64,000 nt of DNA from CAWJKP01 sp963843465 (GTDB lineage Bacteria > Planctomycetota > Planctomycetia > Pirellulales > Thermoguttaceae): the NCBI GenBank assembly GCA_963843465.1, contig CAWJKP010000005.1:496001-560000 (forward strand). The letters run 5' to 3'. The notes under the pieces are model-generated. The model made no database searches. It was not told the origin of the DNA and saw only the letters and a list, made by a program, of their open reading frames with translations. Made by a program: the position numbers and the translations under genes. Below, piece by piece: positions 55,712 to 64,000 of this stretch. Numbering within the stretch: the first letter of the stretch is position 1; each line of letters starts with the position of its first letter.

Positions 55712-56413
55712 TTATGGTTCTCCAGGCCCCGACGCAAATTTGTACCCCTTGCCGCGGACCGTCAACAGGATCGAGGGCTGGTCGGCGTCGTCGCGGAGCT
55801 TCTCCCGCAGCCGGGCGACGTGCATGTCGATGGTCCGCGTGGAGATCCCTTGGGGATTCATCTGCCAGACGCCGGTCAAGATCTCGTCGCGATCGATGGC
55901 CCGGTCGCGATGGGCGGCCAGGTAACGCAGCAGCTCCGCCTCCCGCTCGGACAATTCCGCGGTCTGGCCGTCCTGGAAACGGACTTCCCGCCGGGCCAGG
56001 TCGATGCGCCCGCCAGGGATGGCGATGGAATCCGCCGGGTTCGCCCCCTGGGAGACGCGGCGGAGCACCGCCTCGACCCGGGCCAGAAGCTCCTTCACGC
56101 TGAACGGCTTGACCACGTAATCATCGGCGCCGCCGTGCAGCCCGCGGATGCGGTCCGACTCGTCGCCCCGGGCGGTGAGGATGATGACCGGCAGCGCCGG
56201 CCGCAGACGGCGGACCTCGCGGAGAATCTCCAGGCCGTCGCGGCCGGGCAGCACGAGGTCCAACAGCAGCAAGTCGTAGGGCTGCGACAAGGCCATTTCC
56301 AGTCCCTGGTCGCCGTGCCCGGCCTCCAAGGCAGCATAACCGGCGAATCGCAGGGCATCGACAATGCCCCGGCGGATCGCCGCATCGTCCTCGATGGCTA
56401 AAATGGTGGGCAC
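55712..56413 (-). CDS. OmpR/PhoB-family response regulator
   Basis: 233 residues. Receiver: MPTILAIEDDAAIRRGIVDA, phospho-Asp in DLLLLDLVLPGRDGLEIL, ILTARGDESDRI, conserved Lys in DYVVKPFSVKELLARVEAVL. Winged-helix DNA-binding domain: ELSEREAELLRYLAAHRDRA, ILTGVWQMNPQGISTRTIDM, HVARLREKLRDDADQPSILL and TVRGKGYKF. It precedes the kinase gene. Targets unknown; HEAT-repeat genes lie upstream. Confidence 0.93.
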   Translation of the reverse strand: MPTILAIEDDAAIRRGIVDALRFAGYAALEAGHGDQGLEMALSQPYDLLLLDLVLPGRDGLEILREVRRLRPALPVIILTARGDESDRIRGLHGGADDYVVKPFSVKELLARVEAVLRRVSQGANPADSIAIPGGRIDLARREVRFQDGQTAELSEREAELLRYLAAHRDRAIDRDEILTGVWQMNPQGISTRTIDMHVARLREKLRDDADQPSILLTVRGKGYKFASGPGEP

Positions 56414-56428
56414 TGGCCAACGTCTCCG

Positions 56429-57454
56429 TTATCGGTTATCGACCGCCCGGGCCACCGCCTTCACCTCCTCTTCCTGCCAACTACTAACTCGGTTGGTTCG
56501 CTCAAGCAGTTTTGCCAGACGCTTACCCTCGCCACCGGGCAGCCGGCGAAGAATCTCCACACCGGCTTGGCGAATAGCTCTTGTGTCCCCCTTGGTGGTG
56601 TAGATCGCCAGCGACATGCCCACGGCCGCCGCATCCTCTGGGGCACCGGCGGCAAGAATCGTGTCAACCGCTTCGTCGACTTTCTTTTGGTCAAACCGGA
56701 GTCCACTGCCGTAGCCGAACTCCTGGATTTGTCTTTCGGCCGCCAGCAGGTCTTGGCGTATGGCCGGCTTGCCGGCACTTTCGTGCGACATTTCCAACGC
56801 TTGGCGATATTCACATACGCTGGCCGGAGCCCCCAGGGCTTTGGGCAACAACAAGGTCGCCTGCGTTGCCCTTACCTCCCGGCAGGCTCGAAGCTCCTGC
56901 GCGACTTGCCGTTGGCCGACTCCTTCCGCAAGCCACTTCACGTAGAGCGGGGCGGCCTCTGCCCGCGGCGACCGCAAGAGCGTCTGGCGGGCCGCCCGGG
57001 CCACCTCGGCGTCGGTCGAGGCCACGAGGTTAATCAACCAGGGAGTCACTGCCGCATCCCGTAAGGAGGACATGGCTCCCACCAGTCGAGCTCGTTGCGG
57101 CAAGCGATCGGCAATAGCGTTGTCGATGGCCTTCAACGCCCCGGCTCCCTCCCGCCTCAACAACGCTTCGCAGGAATTAGCTGTACAGCCGCCGAGGTCT
57201 TCAACCGCCATGCCCCTGACGAGGGCCGGGAGCACGTCCTCACCTTTCAGCAACAGTTTCTGTTCCAGAAAAACGAAGTCGTAGATCGGCATGAGGCCGT
57301 ACCAGGCGAAGTTCTTGTCCCGACCGAGATAGAACAACTCGCGGTGTTGCCGGTGCGGCACGTCAGCGGGAATCAAGCCTGCCTTGCCGTCAGGCCCCGC
57401 TTTGGCCGGCTGGGCAACGCCCCATACCTGGATGTGGTCGTCGAACCGGTTCAT
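56429..57454 (-). CDS. HEAT-repeat protein
   Basis: 341 residues from MNRFDDHIQVWG at 57454; the ATG overlaps the stop of the upstream gene (GCATGAAC), so translation is coupled. N-terminal beta part (HRELFYLGRDKNFAWYGLMP), then a run of HEAT helices: VLPALVRGMAVEDLGG, AALVGAMSSLRDAAVTPWLI, DAEVARAARQTLLRSPRAEA, DAVDTILAAGAPEDAAAVGM. HEAT repeats mediate protein contacts. Lies between a short exported protein and a response regulator. Confidence 0.75.
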   Translation of the reverse strand: MNRFDDHIQVWGVAQPAKAGPDGKAGLIPADVPHRQHRELFYLGRDKNFAWYGLMPIYDFVFLEQKLLLKGEDVLPALVRGMAVEDLGGCTANSCEALLRREGAGALKAIDNAIADRLPQRARLVGAMSSLRDAAVTPWLINLVASTDAEVARAARQTLLRSPRAEAAPLYVKWLAEGVGQRQVAQELRACREVRATQATLLLPKALGAPASVCEYRQALEMSHESAGKPAIRQDLLAAERQIQEFGYGSGLRFDQKKVDEAVDTILAAGAPEDAAAVGMSLAIYTTKGDTRAIRQAGVEILRRLPGGEGKRLAKLLERTNRVSSWQEEEVKAVARAVDNR

Positions 57455-57786
57455 GCTTCGAGACGGTCGGCTTCCGGTAACTTCATGGCGGCGGACTCCA
57501 TCTGGATGCTCTGGTGCCGGCTCTGGGGAGTATCCTTGAGCTCCCAGGTGGTTCGCCAAAGGATGGCCGAACACCGTACCGACCGGCTGTTCAGCGTCGT
57601 GCGCTGAATCTGGAGACCGTCCTTGTAGTTCAGGGCCTGGGCGATCTTCTCGAACTCCCGCTTGAACACATCCTCGTACTGCACAGGCGATGGTTCTCCG
57701 CCGTTAGCACGGGAAACCGCGACTCCCGCCAAGACCAGGACGGCAAGACAGCGGACCTTGGTGCTCATGGTACCCATACTACGCAT
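57451..57786 (-). CDS. Short exported protein coupled to a HEAT-repeat gene
   Basis: 111 residues from the ATG at 57786, chosen because AGGAGG lies 8 bases upstream. Signal peptide MSTKVRCLAVLVLAGVAVSR; mature part YEDVFKREFEKIAQALNYKD and SVRCSAILWRTTWELKDTPQ. Its last codons overlap the next start (ATGA). No family recognised. It could be a substrate or partner of the HEAT protein. Confidence 0.65.
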   Translation of the reverse strand: MRSMGTMSTKVRCLAVLVLAGVAVSRANGGEPSPVQYEDVFKREFEKIAQALNYKDGLQIQRTTLNSRSVRCSAILWRTTWELKDTPQSRHQSIQMESAAMKLPEADRLEA

Positions 57787-57831
57787 GTTTCGATCCTCCT
57801 ATCGACAAGGTCAGGGCAAAGGAAGTCAGGC

Positions 57832-59478
57832 TCAGTTGGACGGTACATACCGCTCGTACTGGTAAGTGAGCGTGGTTTCCGCGCCGGGGGCCAGCTTCAC
57901 TTGCCAGCGGATCGTCCCTTCGCGCTCCAGCAGCCGGAGCTTGGCCGGGTCGACCGAGATCGTGCCGCCCTGGTCGGCCGCGAGCGGCTTGCCGGGGATC
58001 GGATTGTGGATCACGATCTGGACCTCCGCCTTCTCGAAGTTGCGGAGCTTGAGCTTCCCTTCCAGGGTCACCAGGTCGAAGCTCACGTTGTTTTGCGGAG
58101 AATAGGCCTTCAGCTTGCGATCGGTCTCCCGCTCGGTCTTCTCCTCGGCGATGTTGATCGCCGTGGTCACCGGCAGCTCTCCGTTGCCGCCGCGGGGCAC
58201 GTAGCGGAGCAGGTCCTCGCCCAGCGGACGCTCGGCACTGATCGCCAGGCAGGGTCCGGTGGTCCAGGCCGTGTCGGTGGCGTTGTGGAGCACCAGCGAA
58301 TGCTCCATCGCCGCCGGCGGCGACCAGCGGTAGATGTGCGAGTAGCTGATCTTCTTGGTGAACAGCGTGAGGATCGCCTTCTCGCCTTCGCGGAGCGTGA
58401 GATCGGTCTTGGTGTAGACCGTGTAATCCGTGCCGGCGGCCGAATCGAGATGCGGCAGATTGCCGAGGGCCTCCTGCAGACTCCGCGGACCGGCCGGCTG
58501 GGCGGCCTCGTCGCCGCCGGCGTCGAACTGCTGGGCGACCTGGGAGTTGGAGACGATCGCCGCGCGGTTCATGAGCTGCCCCCTCACCGCCGACGGCACC
58601 GCCGCGCTGATGCTGCGGATCAACTGGCCCACGGCGATCGGCGCCAGGTAGTCGGTGTGGACGAAGTGCGGCACGCCCACCACCAGGTGGACGTCGGCGT
58701 GGATCAGGTCCTCGGCCTGGTTGACCAGCGTGCCGCGGAGGGTCAATTCGGCGTTCTGCTCGTCGAGCACCTTGAGCGTATACTCGGGAATCCAGGTGAT
58801 CCCCTGGCGCAGGTAGGCCATGCCCAGGGTGACCCGGTCGGGCTGCTTCTGCTCCTGGCCCTGCACGTGAATCCGCAGGGGCAAATCGAGAAGCTGCATC
58901 CGCTTGACGCCCTCGATGGGCACCGCGAAGCTGTTGGCGTTGTCCTCCAACACCGCATACTCGGGCCCCACGGAGACCAGTTTCCCCGTGGCGCTGCGGT
59001 CCTGGCCCTTCTGCTGGTACTGGAGTTGGACTTTGAGGTCCTTGGCCGCTTCGAGCCGCGCACGCCTGACCTCGGCGGTGGCGGGAGCGTCCTTGCCGTC
59101 GAACTGAACGACTTCCCCGGCTCCCGAGCCGACGACGTCCACCAGCTCCTTGTCGCCCTGGCTGTAGATGGCCAGCGTGCCGAAGGCCGCCGGCGGAACC
59201 TGCGAGGCCAGGCACCAGCCTTCGCGCAGGCCGACCTCCCCTTCACGGATGAAGAATCCCAGCCCGTTCTTGAAGACGGCCACGTTGCGGACCTGCGGCT
59301 TCCAGAGGTGAGGATTTTCCGGCTCGGCCGCGGCGGCCTTGGGCGCGGCTGTGGCAGCCTTGGGCGCAGCAGCGGCGATCAGCGGCTCGGCCGCCGCTGC
59401 CAAGGAAACGGGCGGCAGGGCGAGCGCCGCAAACGCCGCCCGCAAGAGCATTCCAGCGGCGGTGGTCGACTTTCGCAT
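57832..59478 (-). CDS. DUF4139-like exported protein
   Basis: 548 residues from Met at 59478 (GAGGAG 8 bases upstream). Signal peptide RAAFAALALPPVSLAAAAEP, a Pro/Ala-rich linker, then beta-rich DUF4139 features: RNVAVFKNGLGFFIREGEVG, AFGTLAIYSQGDKELVDVVG, GITWIPEYTLKVLDEQNAEL, LRGTLVNQAEDLIHADVHLV, LREGEKAILTLFTKKISYSH, and ERETDRKLKAYSPQNNVSFD near the end. DUF4139 proteins are exported and of unknown role; some take part in adhesion or cell-surface assembly. Confidence 0.82.
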   Translation of the reverse strand: MRKSTTAAGMLLRAAFAALALPPVSLAAAAEPLIAAAAPKAATAAPKAAAAEPENPHLWKPQVRNVAVFKNGLGFFIREGEVGLREGWCLASQVPPAAFGTLAIYSQGDKELVDVVGSGAGEVVQFDGKDAPATAEVRRARLEAAKDLKVQLQYQQKGQDRSATGKLVSVGPEYAVLEDNANSFAVPIEGVKRMQLLDLPLRIHVQGQEQKQPDRVTLGMAYLRQGITWIPEYTLKVLDEQNAELTLRGTLVNQAEDLIHADVHLVVGVPHFVHTDYLAPIAVGQLIRSISAAVPSAVRGQLMNRAAIVSNSQVAQQFDAGGDEAAQPAGPRSLQEALGNLPHLDSAAGTDYTVYTKTDLTLREGEKAILTLFTKKISYSHIYRWSPPAAMEHSLVLHNATDTAWTTGPCLAISAERPLGEDLLRYVPRGGNGELPVTTAINIAEEKTERETDRKLKAYSPQNNVSFDLVTLEGKLKLRNFEKAEVQIVIHNPIPGKPLAADQGGTISVDPAKLRLLEREGTIRWQVKLAPGAETTLTYQYERYVPSN

Positions 59479-59603
59479 GGTAGATCTCCTCGTGGCGATG
59501 TCAGGAAACCGGACCCGGATGACCTTCGTCCATCGCAGTCCATTGTAGCTTGACTTTGCCGCCGCGGTGTAACTGCTTTGTAACAGGGGTTTGGCCGTCG
59601 CTT

Positions 59604-59721
59604 GTAGGGTGGGACAAGGCCGCCTTGGCGGCCGCCGGCCCACCAGAACTACGAACGGGCTACCAGAACCAAGCGGAGTTGGTGGGCCAGCGCTCGCTCC
59701 CGTGAGCTTGTCCCACCATAC
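59604..59721. repeat. GTAGGGTGGGACAAGGC inverted repeat
   Basis: gtagggtgggacaaggccgc and gagcttgtcccaccatac arms with ccgccggcccacc/ggtgggccagcg inner arms. Between the DUF4139 and PQQ genes. Confidence 0.85.
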
Positions 59722-59724
59722 CAA

Positions 59725-61239
59725 CTACGGCTTTTTGCCCGCCTGCACGGCCCAGAGATACTTCTGCGAGGCGACGTAGAGCACGCCGTTGGCGGCCACG
59801 GGGGTACACATGATGGGCGAGCCGAGATGGATCTCGCCGAGGAGTTTGTCCTCCCGGCCGGCCGCCAGGACCTGGAGGCTTTTCTTCGTGCCCAGGTAGA
59901 TCTTGCCGTCGGCCACGTAGGTCGAGCTCCAGATCTCGGCCCCGCTGTGATGGACCCAGAGGGGCTGGCCGGTGTTGACGTCCAGGCAGTGGACGTTGCC
60001 GGCGCAGCAGTCGGCCACGTAGAGCAGCCCGCCGGCGATGGAAACGGTGGAGATGCTGCGGTCGATCTTGTCGTAGGACCAGATCTTGGCGGTCTTGGTG
60101 ACGTCGCCGGTCTGCGTGGCGTCGATACAATTGAGCATTCCTCGGCCGCGGCCGTGCGAAGGGTCCTGGCCGATCGTCACGTAGACGCGGTTGTGCCAGC
60201 AGACGGGCGTGGCGATGATCTCGCTGGGACCGACGTAGGAGCCGTCGCCGTTGTTGTCCCGGTGCTTGCGGATGTCGCCCGCCCGGTAATCGCGGGGCTT
60301 GCCGTCGGCGAGGCGGTACTCGGGCGGATTGCAGTCGAACGACCAGACTTTCTTCAGCGGCACCGGCGTCTCGGAAGTGGCGGTGACCGGCTCGAAGGCA
60401 TAACAGACGCCTTCGCCGCCGCCCCAGAGGATCAACTCCCGGCCGTTCACCCTGGCCAGCGAGGGCGAGCACCAGAGGCCGTGGAACAGCCGCGTGCCCA
60501 TCTTCTCGCCGTCCTGCGCCACCAGCCGGCCGGTCTTCTTGTCCAGCACGATCAGGCTCGGCGCCAGCGGCCTGGGCACGCGGATGTGCGACCGGTCGAC
60601 GCCGTTGGACGTGCAGGCATAGACGAAGTTGCCGTGCACCAGCACCGAGCAGTTCGAGGCGTCTTGGGGCCAGACGTTGGACCGCTCGATCATGTCGTAG
60701 CGCCATACGACGTTGCCGCCGGTCGGGCCGTGGACGTCCAGGCAGAGCGCCTCGCAGCGATTGTCGACCAGGTAGACCCGATCGCCGTCGACGGTCGGCG
60801 AGGCGAGGACACCCAGGTCCATGTCGTCGAAATTGAAGTTCGGGTCCTTGGTCTCTTTGCGGGGGATCGCCAGCTCCCAGAGCAGCTTGCCGGTGGCCTC
60901 GTCGAAACACTTGACCGCGCCGCCGCGGGTGGGCTTGAACTGAGGATCTTCCAGCGTCGCGTCATTGCAGCCGACGAAGACCCGGCCGCCGGCGACCGTG
61001 GGCGTGCCGTAGGCCTGCGAGCCCAGCCGCGCTACCCACTTCACGTTCTCCGTCGTCGACAGGTCAATGCCCGAGCCGTCGGACCGTTTCTTGCCGGGGA
61101 CGAACGACTCCGGCAGGCCCTTCTCCTCGGAGACCATATTGCTGTCGTCGCGGCCGCCCCAGCGCGGCCAGTCCGCACTGCGGACCGGCTGCGGCGACAA
61201 CAGCAGCAGGCAGATCGCGACGAACAGGCCGGTCATCTT
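59725..61239 (-). CDS. Exported PQQ-like beta-propeller protein
   Basis: 504 residues from Met at 61239 (MTGLFVAICLLLLSPQPVRS, signal peptide). Seven-blade propeller with the recurring blade signature such as SADWPRWGGRDDSNMVSEEK, YGTPTVAGGRVFVGCNDAT, GAVKCFDEATGKLLWELAIP, VLASPTVDGDRVYLVDNRCE and HSGAEIWSSTYVADGKIYLG. It lacks the residues of a PQQ-dependent dehydrogenase, so it is a structural, WD40-like propeller. Upstream in-frame residues belong to a repeat region. Confidence 0.88.
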   Translation of the reverse strand, partial: KMTGLFVAICLLLLSPQPVRSADWPRWGGRDDSNMVSEEKGLPESFVPGKKRSDGSGIDLSTTENVKWVARLGSQAYGTPTVAGGRVFVGCNDATLEDPQFKPTRGGAVKCFDEATGKLLWELAIPRKETKDPNFNFDDMDLGVLASPTVDGDRVYLVDNRCEALCLDVHGPTGGNVVWRYDMIERSNVWPQDASNCSVLVHGNFVYACTSNGVDRSHIRVPRPLAPSLIVLDKKTGRLVAQDGEKMGTRLFHGLWCSPSLARVNGRELILWGGGEGVCYAFEPVTATSETPVPLKKVWSFDCNPPEYRLADGKPRDYRAGDIRKHRDNNGDGSYVGPSEIIATPVCWHNRVYVTIGQDPSHGRGRGMLNCIDATQTGDVTKTAKIWSYDKIDRSISTVSIAGGLLYVADCCAGNVHCLDVNTGQPLWVHHSGAEIWSSTYVADGKIYLGTKKSLQVLAAGREDKLLGEIHLGSPIMCTPVAANGVLYVASQKYLWAVQAGKKP

Positions 61240-61871
61240 GCACGCGGTCGAAAATACGCCGTTGGTAGTCCCGCCGTTGGTAGTTCCGCCGTTCGTAGTT
61301 CCGCCTTTAGGCGGTCGTGCGGCGGATTTCCGGCTAAAGCCGGTACTACGAGCGTGAGCCATTTCGTCCCGCGTACCGAATGGCAACCCGGGCTGCCACG
61401 CCAGGGCGGCCTGGCAATCGGCCCTACGTCGCAAACTACCCGGTCGGGCCATAGATTGCCTCGCGCACGATGTCGGGGAACGGAGAGAATCGACGTAACA
61501 CGGGTGGGGACCAAAAGGCAGGCCGGGGGTCCCCTTCAGGGGCAGGGCGTTTCGCACGGGGATATTCTATTCCAGACGGGTGGGGATCTGCAAGCACCTT
61601 TTGAGAGACACCCGCCTCCAAGCGTTGACCGAAGAACAAGTTGGGGGATTCCGTAGGACGGATTGCTAAATCCGTCCATCATCTCCCGACGGATTAGCAA
61701 TCCGTCCTACGGGCAAACCTTGAAGTTATTCTTCCACCTGATGCAAACGGCCGTTCCGCCCAGTTCGGCCTTGACTCAAAACCAGCGAAGACCTAACTTT
61801 ACCGCCGCCGGCACGCCGCGGGTCGCGCGGCGAAACGGACAGGGGGGATTACCGAGGCTGGAAGTCGTATT
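61240..61871. repeat. Repeat-filled leader region
   Basis: 632 bases. 61262-61300: three tandem copies of gttggtagttccgcc (15 bp). 61293-61351: gtagttccgcctttaggcgg and ccggctaaagccggtactac. 61651-61712: ccgtaggacggattgctaaa and ttagcaatccgtcctacgg. The last element lies close to the start of the DegT gene. No gene supported. Confidence 0.75.
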
Positions 61872-63109
61872 ATGACCACCACTGCCAATCGCCAGGAAGT
61901 TTCGCGTCCCATCTGCCAGGTTCCTTTGCTGGACCTGAGGCGTCAGCAGGAGTCGCTGGCCGACGAGATCGCCGCCGCCTTAGGCCGGGTCTGCCAGACG
62001 GGAGCCTTCGTCCTGGGTCCCGAGGTGAAGGACCTGGAACAGCGCATCGCCGCCTACTGCGGCGCCCAACATGCGGTCGCCTGCGCCTCGGGCAGCGATG
62101 CCCTGCTGCTGGCCCTGATGGCCTTGGACGTTGGGCCGGGCGACGAGGTGATCGTTCCCAGCTTTACCTTCTTCGCCACGGCCAGCGCGATCACGCGGCT
62201 GGGGGCCACCCCGGTCTTCGCCGACATCGACCCGGCCACCTTCAACGTCGATCCGGACAACGTCGCCCGACTCATCCGGCCCGCCACCAAGGCCATGATC
62301 CCCGTCCATCTCTTCGGGCAGTGCGTGGATATGGAAGCGCTCGGGCGGGTCAGCAGAAGGTCGGGCGTGCCCGTGGTCGAGGATGCCGCTCAGGCGATCG
62401 GGGCCGAGTTCGACGGCCGCCGGGCGGGCGCGATGGGCGAGATCGGCTGCCTGAGCTTCTATCCCACCAGAACCTCGGCGGAGCAGGCGACGGCGGCATG
62501 CTCACCTCCAGCAGCGCCGACCTGGCCGACAAGCTTCAGCTCCTCCGCGGACACGGCATGAGGCCCCGCTATTACCACCGGGTGATCGGCGTGAACAGCC
62601 GGCTGGACTCCTTCCAGGCCGCCGTGCTCAACGTCAAGCTGCCCTACCTCGATCGCTGGACCGAGATGCGGCAGGCCAACGCCCGGCGGTATCACGAGCT
62701 GTTCTGCGAGGCCGGTCTGGACCGGATTCTCGGGCTGCCCGTCTGCGGGCCGCGGCGGAGGCACGTTTGGAACCAGTACGTGATCCGCGTACACGACCGC
62801 AAGCGGGACCCGCTACGGCAGTTCCTCACCGACGCCAAGATCGGCAGCGAGATCTACTACCCGCTGGGACTGCACCAGCAGGAATGCTTCCGTTATCTGG
62901 GCTACGCCCCCAAGGACCTGCCGGAGACCTTCCGCGCGGCCCAGGAGGTGCTGGCCCTGCCGATCTTCCCCGAGCTATCGGCCGAGGAGCAGCAATTCGT
63001 CGTCCAGCGGATCGCCGCCTTCTACCGCGGCGCGGCGCCCAGCCATGCGATCACCGGGCCGCACTTCCTCAAGCAGCCGCAGGGTCATGCTTGCGCTGAC
63101 AGCAAGTAG
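61872..63109 (+). CDS. DegT/DnrJ/EryC1/StrS aminotransferase (frameshifted at the PLP lysine)
   Basis: 5' part: VPLLDLRRQQESLADEIAAA, HAVACASGSDALLLALMALD, VGPGDEVIVPSFTFFATASA, VFADIDPATFNVDP, MIPVHLFGQCVDMEALGRVS, VVEDAAQAIGAEFDGRRAGA, GEIGCLSFYPT. Near 62468 the frame changes: cccaccagaacctcgg would read cccaccAagaacctc (T-K-N-L-G), restoring the PLP Lys. The second frame runs GGAGDGGMLTSSSADLADKL, VIGVNSRLDSFQAAVLNVKL to QQFVVQRIAAFYR. PLP-dependent sugar aminotransferase for surface polysaccharide or antibiotic-type sugars. Confidence 0.9.
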
Positions 63110-63197
63110 GGTGGACGCAACAGCTTCGGCGACCTAGAATTGGTGCGCAGGAAACCTGCGCAACGTGCCGAGTTGCACCACGAATGGGGGGGACGCG

Positions 63198-64000
63198 ATG
63201 CTTGTCAGACTTTTCGGACGCAATTTTCGCTCGTTCAAGACCAACTTCGAATTGTCGATGGTCGCGGCCGATCTCAAGCGGAAGGAGGATCGGGACCGGG
63301 GGGTAGTCGAAGTGCCCATCGCCGGCGCGGCCGAGCCTCTTCGGCTGTTGCGGAGCGTGGCCATCTACGGCGCCAACGCTTCGGGAAAATCGACGCTTCT
63401 GTTGGCCGCTCGAGCACTCAATTGGCTTGTCGCCGAATCCAGTGCCAAGTCCAAGCCGAGCGAAAAGATTCCCCCCTATGAGCCGTTCCTGCTGGACGAT
63501 GTTTCGCGAGTCGCGCCAGTCGAACTTGGCTGCGACGTGGTTCACGAGCAATCATTGTTGCGATATGAGATAAAACTCGAGGAAAAATCCGTCTTATGCG
63601 AAACGCTCACGCTCTTCGACGAAAACGGCGAGACCCGGCTTATTGATCGGAAGCCGTCCGGCGAAGTAGGCGGAGACCTCATTTCGCATGGCGAGGTGAA
63701 TCGGCTCTACGTCAAAGAGATGCAACCCAACGTGGCCGTGCTTTCGAAGTTAGCCCAGCACGGGCCGCGAAGAGGTCCGGAGTCCGTGCAGCCGTACTAT
63801 GCCGCGATCCGAGACGCGACACAGCCGAGGGACTACTCCAACGCCACAACATATCAAATTAAAATCGGAGACGTGGGGCGGGAGCGATTCGCCGACGATC
63901 CTAACTACCGCGAGTGGATCATGCGTCATCTTATACGGTCGGCCGATGTGGGGATTTCCGGCGTCGAGACCCGCCGCGTAAAGTTCACGATTCCCGATTT
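63198..64000 (+). CDS. AAA-family ATPase, runs off the window end
   Basis: An open frame from the ATG at 63198 to the end of the window (at least 267 residues, no stop). It starts MLVRLFGRNFRSFKTNFELS, the RecF-like FRSFK start of AAA_15/AAA_21 ATPases. Walker A is IYGANASGKSTLLLAARALN. The lid-like VKEMQPNVAVLSKLAQHGPR and IVRHLIRSADVGISGVETRR-type region follows. Such ATPases (AbiL/RloC/PtuA/retron-associated group) often pair with a nuclease or RloB-like gene; the pair partner would lie beyond the window. Confidence 0.75.
   Translation, partial: MLVRLFGRNFRSFKTNFELSMVAADLKRKEDRDRGVVEVPIAGAAEPLRLLRSVAIYGANASGKSTLLLAARALNWLVAESSAKSKPSEKIPPYEPFLLDDVSRVAPVELGCDVVHEQSLLRYEIKLEEKSVLCETLTLFDENGETRLIDRKPSGEVGGDLISHGEVNRLYVKEMQPNVAVLSKLAQHGPRRGPESVQPYYAAIRDATQPRDYSNATTYQIKIGDVGRERFADDPNYREWIMRHLIRSADVGISGVETRRVKFTIPD

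Overview
The window is GC-rich chromosomal DNA that looks like a planctomycete (Pirellulales-type) genome. The signs are a DUF1559 prepilin-like protein, a DUF6807 protein, a Ser/Thr kinase fused to a caspase-like domain, an FHA-CpaF fusion, PQQ-like propeller and HEAT-repeat secreted proteins, and a very high load of GC-rich inverted repeats between genes. No rRNA, tRNA, CRISPR array, transposase or phage gene was found. About twelve otherwise intact genes carry a one- or two-base frameshift in a short G/C run or GC repeat. This points to an indel-prone draft assembly rather than wholesale gene decay, so those genes are annotated over their full span.

Layout. 0.1-5.7 kb (minus strand): a large kinase / beta-repeat / pseudo-caspase protein, followed by small accessory ORFs. 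5.9-19.5 kb (minus): a Tad/Flp (type IVc) pilus cluster with two CpaF ATPases (one with an FHA domain), TadB, TadC, CpaB, a prepilin peptidase, two Flp-like pilins and three TadE/TadG-like pseudopilins. No secretin or TadZ was seen. 19.7-20.4 kb: a VapBC-type toxin-antitoxin pair. 20.8-24.5 kb (minus): a sugar/pentitol block (zinc alcohol dehydrogenase, AraD-type epimerase/aldolase, ribulokinase). 24.7-29.4 kb (minus): a secreted beta-carbonic anhydrase, membrane proteins, a VOC protein, a DUF6807 protein and a possible toxin-like pair. 29.8 kb: ThiE with an N-terminal extension. 30.9-34.1 kb (minus): an MCE/Mla lipid transport system (MlaD, MlaF, MlaE). 34.5-36.6 kb: a TPR lipoprotein.

36.8-43.2 kb (plus): an Fe-S biogenesis locus: SufR-type regulator, a NuoB-like protein lodged directly before sufC, SufB, SufD, a Rieske ferredoxin and a SufT-like (DUF59) factor. 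43.3-46.6 kb: a hybrid histidine kinase whose third PAS domain keeps the FixL heme and O2-sensing residues. 47-51 kb (minus): a lipoprotein, a DUF1559 protein and a membrane protein. 51.1-52.2 kb (minus): an ECF sigma factor with a putative anti-sigma factor. 52.6-53.7 kb (plus): an MqsA-like antitoxin and a GIY-YIG-like protein. 53.8-56.4 kb (minus): a two-component system. 56.4-61.2 kb (minus): HEAT-repeat, DUF4139-like and PQQ-propeller exported proteins. 61.9-64 kb (plus): a DegT aminotransferase and an AAA ATPase that runs off the window.

The gene blocks are separated by at least ten families of inverted repeats. Several copies sit exactly at gene ends and supply the last codons and stop of the neighbouring gene. 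One copy lies inside a Tad-cluster gene where the reading frame changes.
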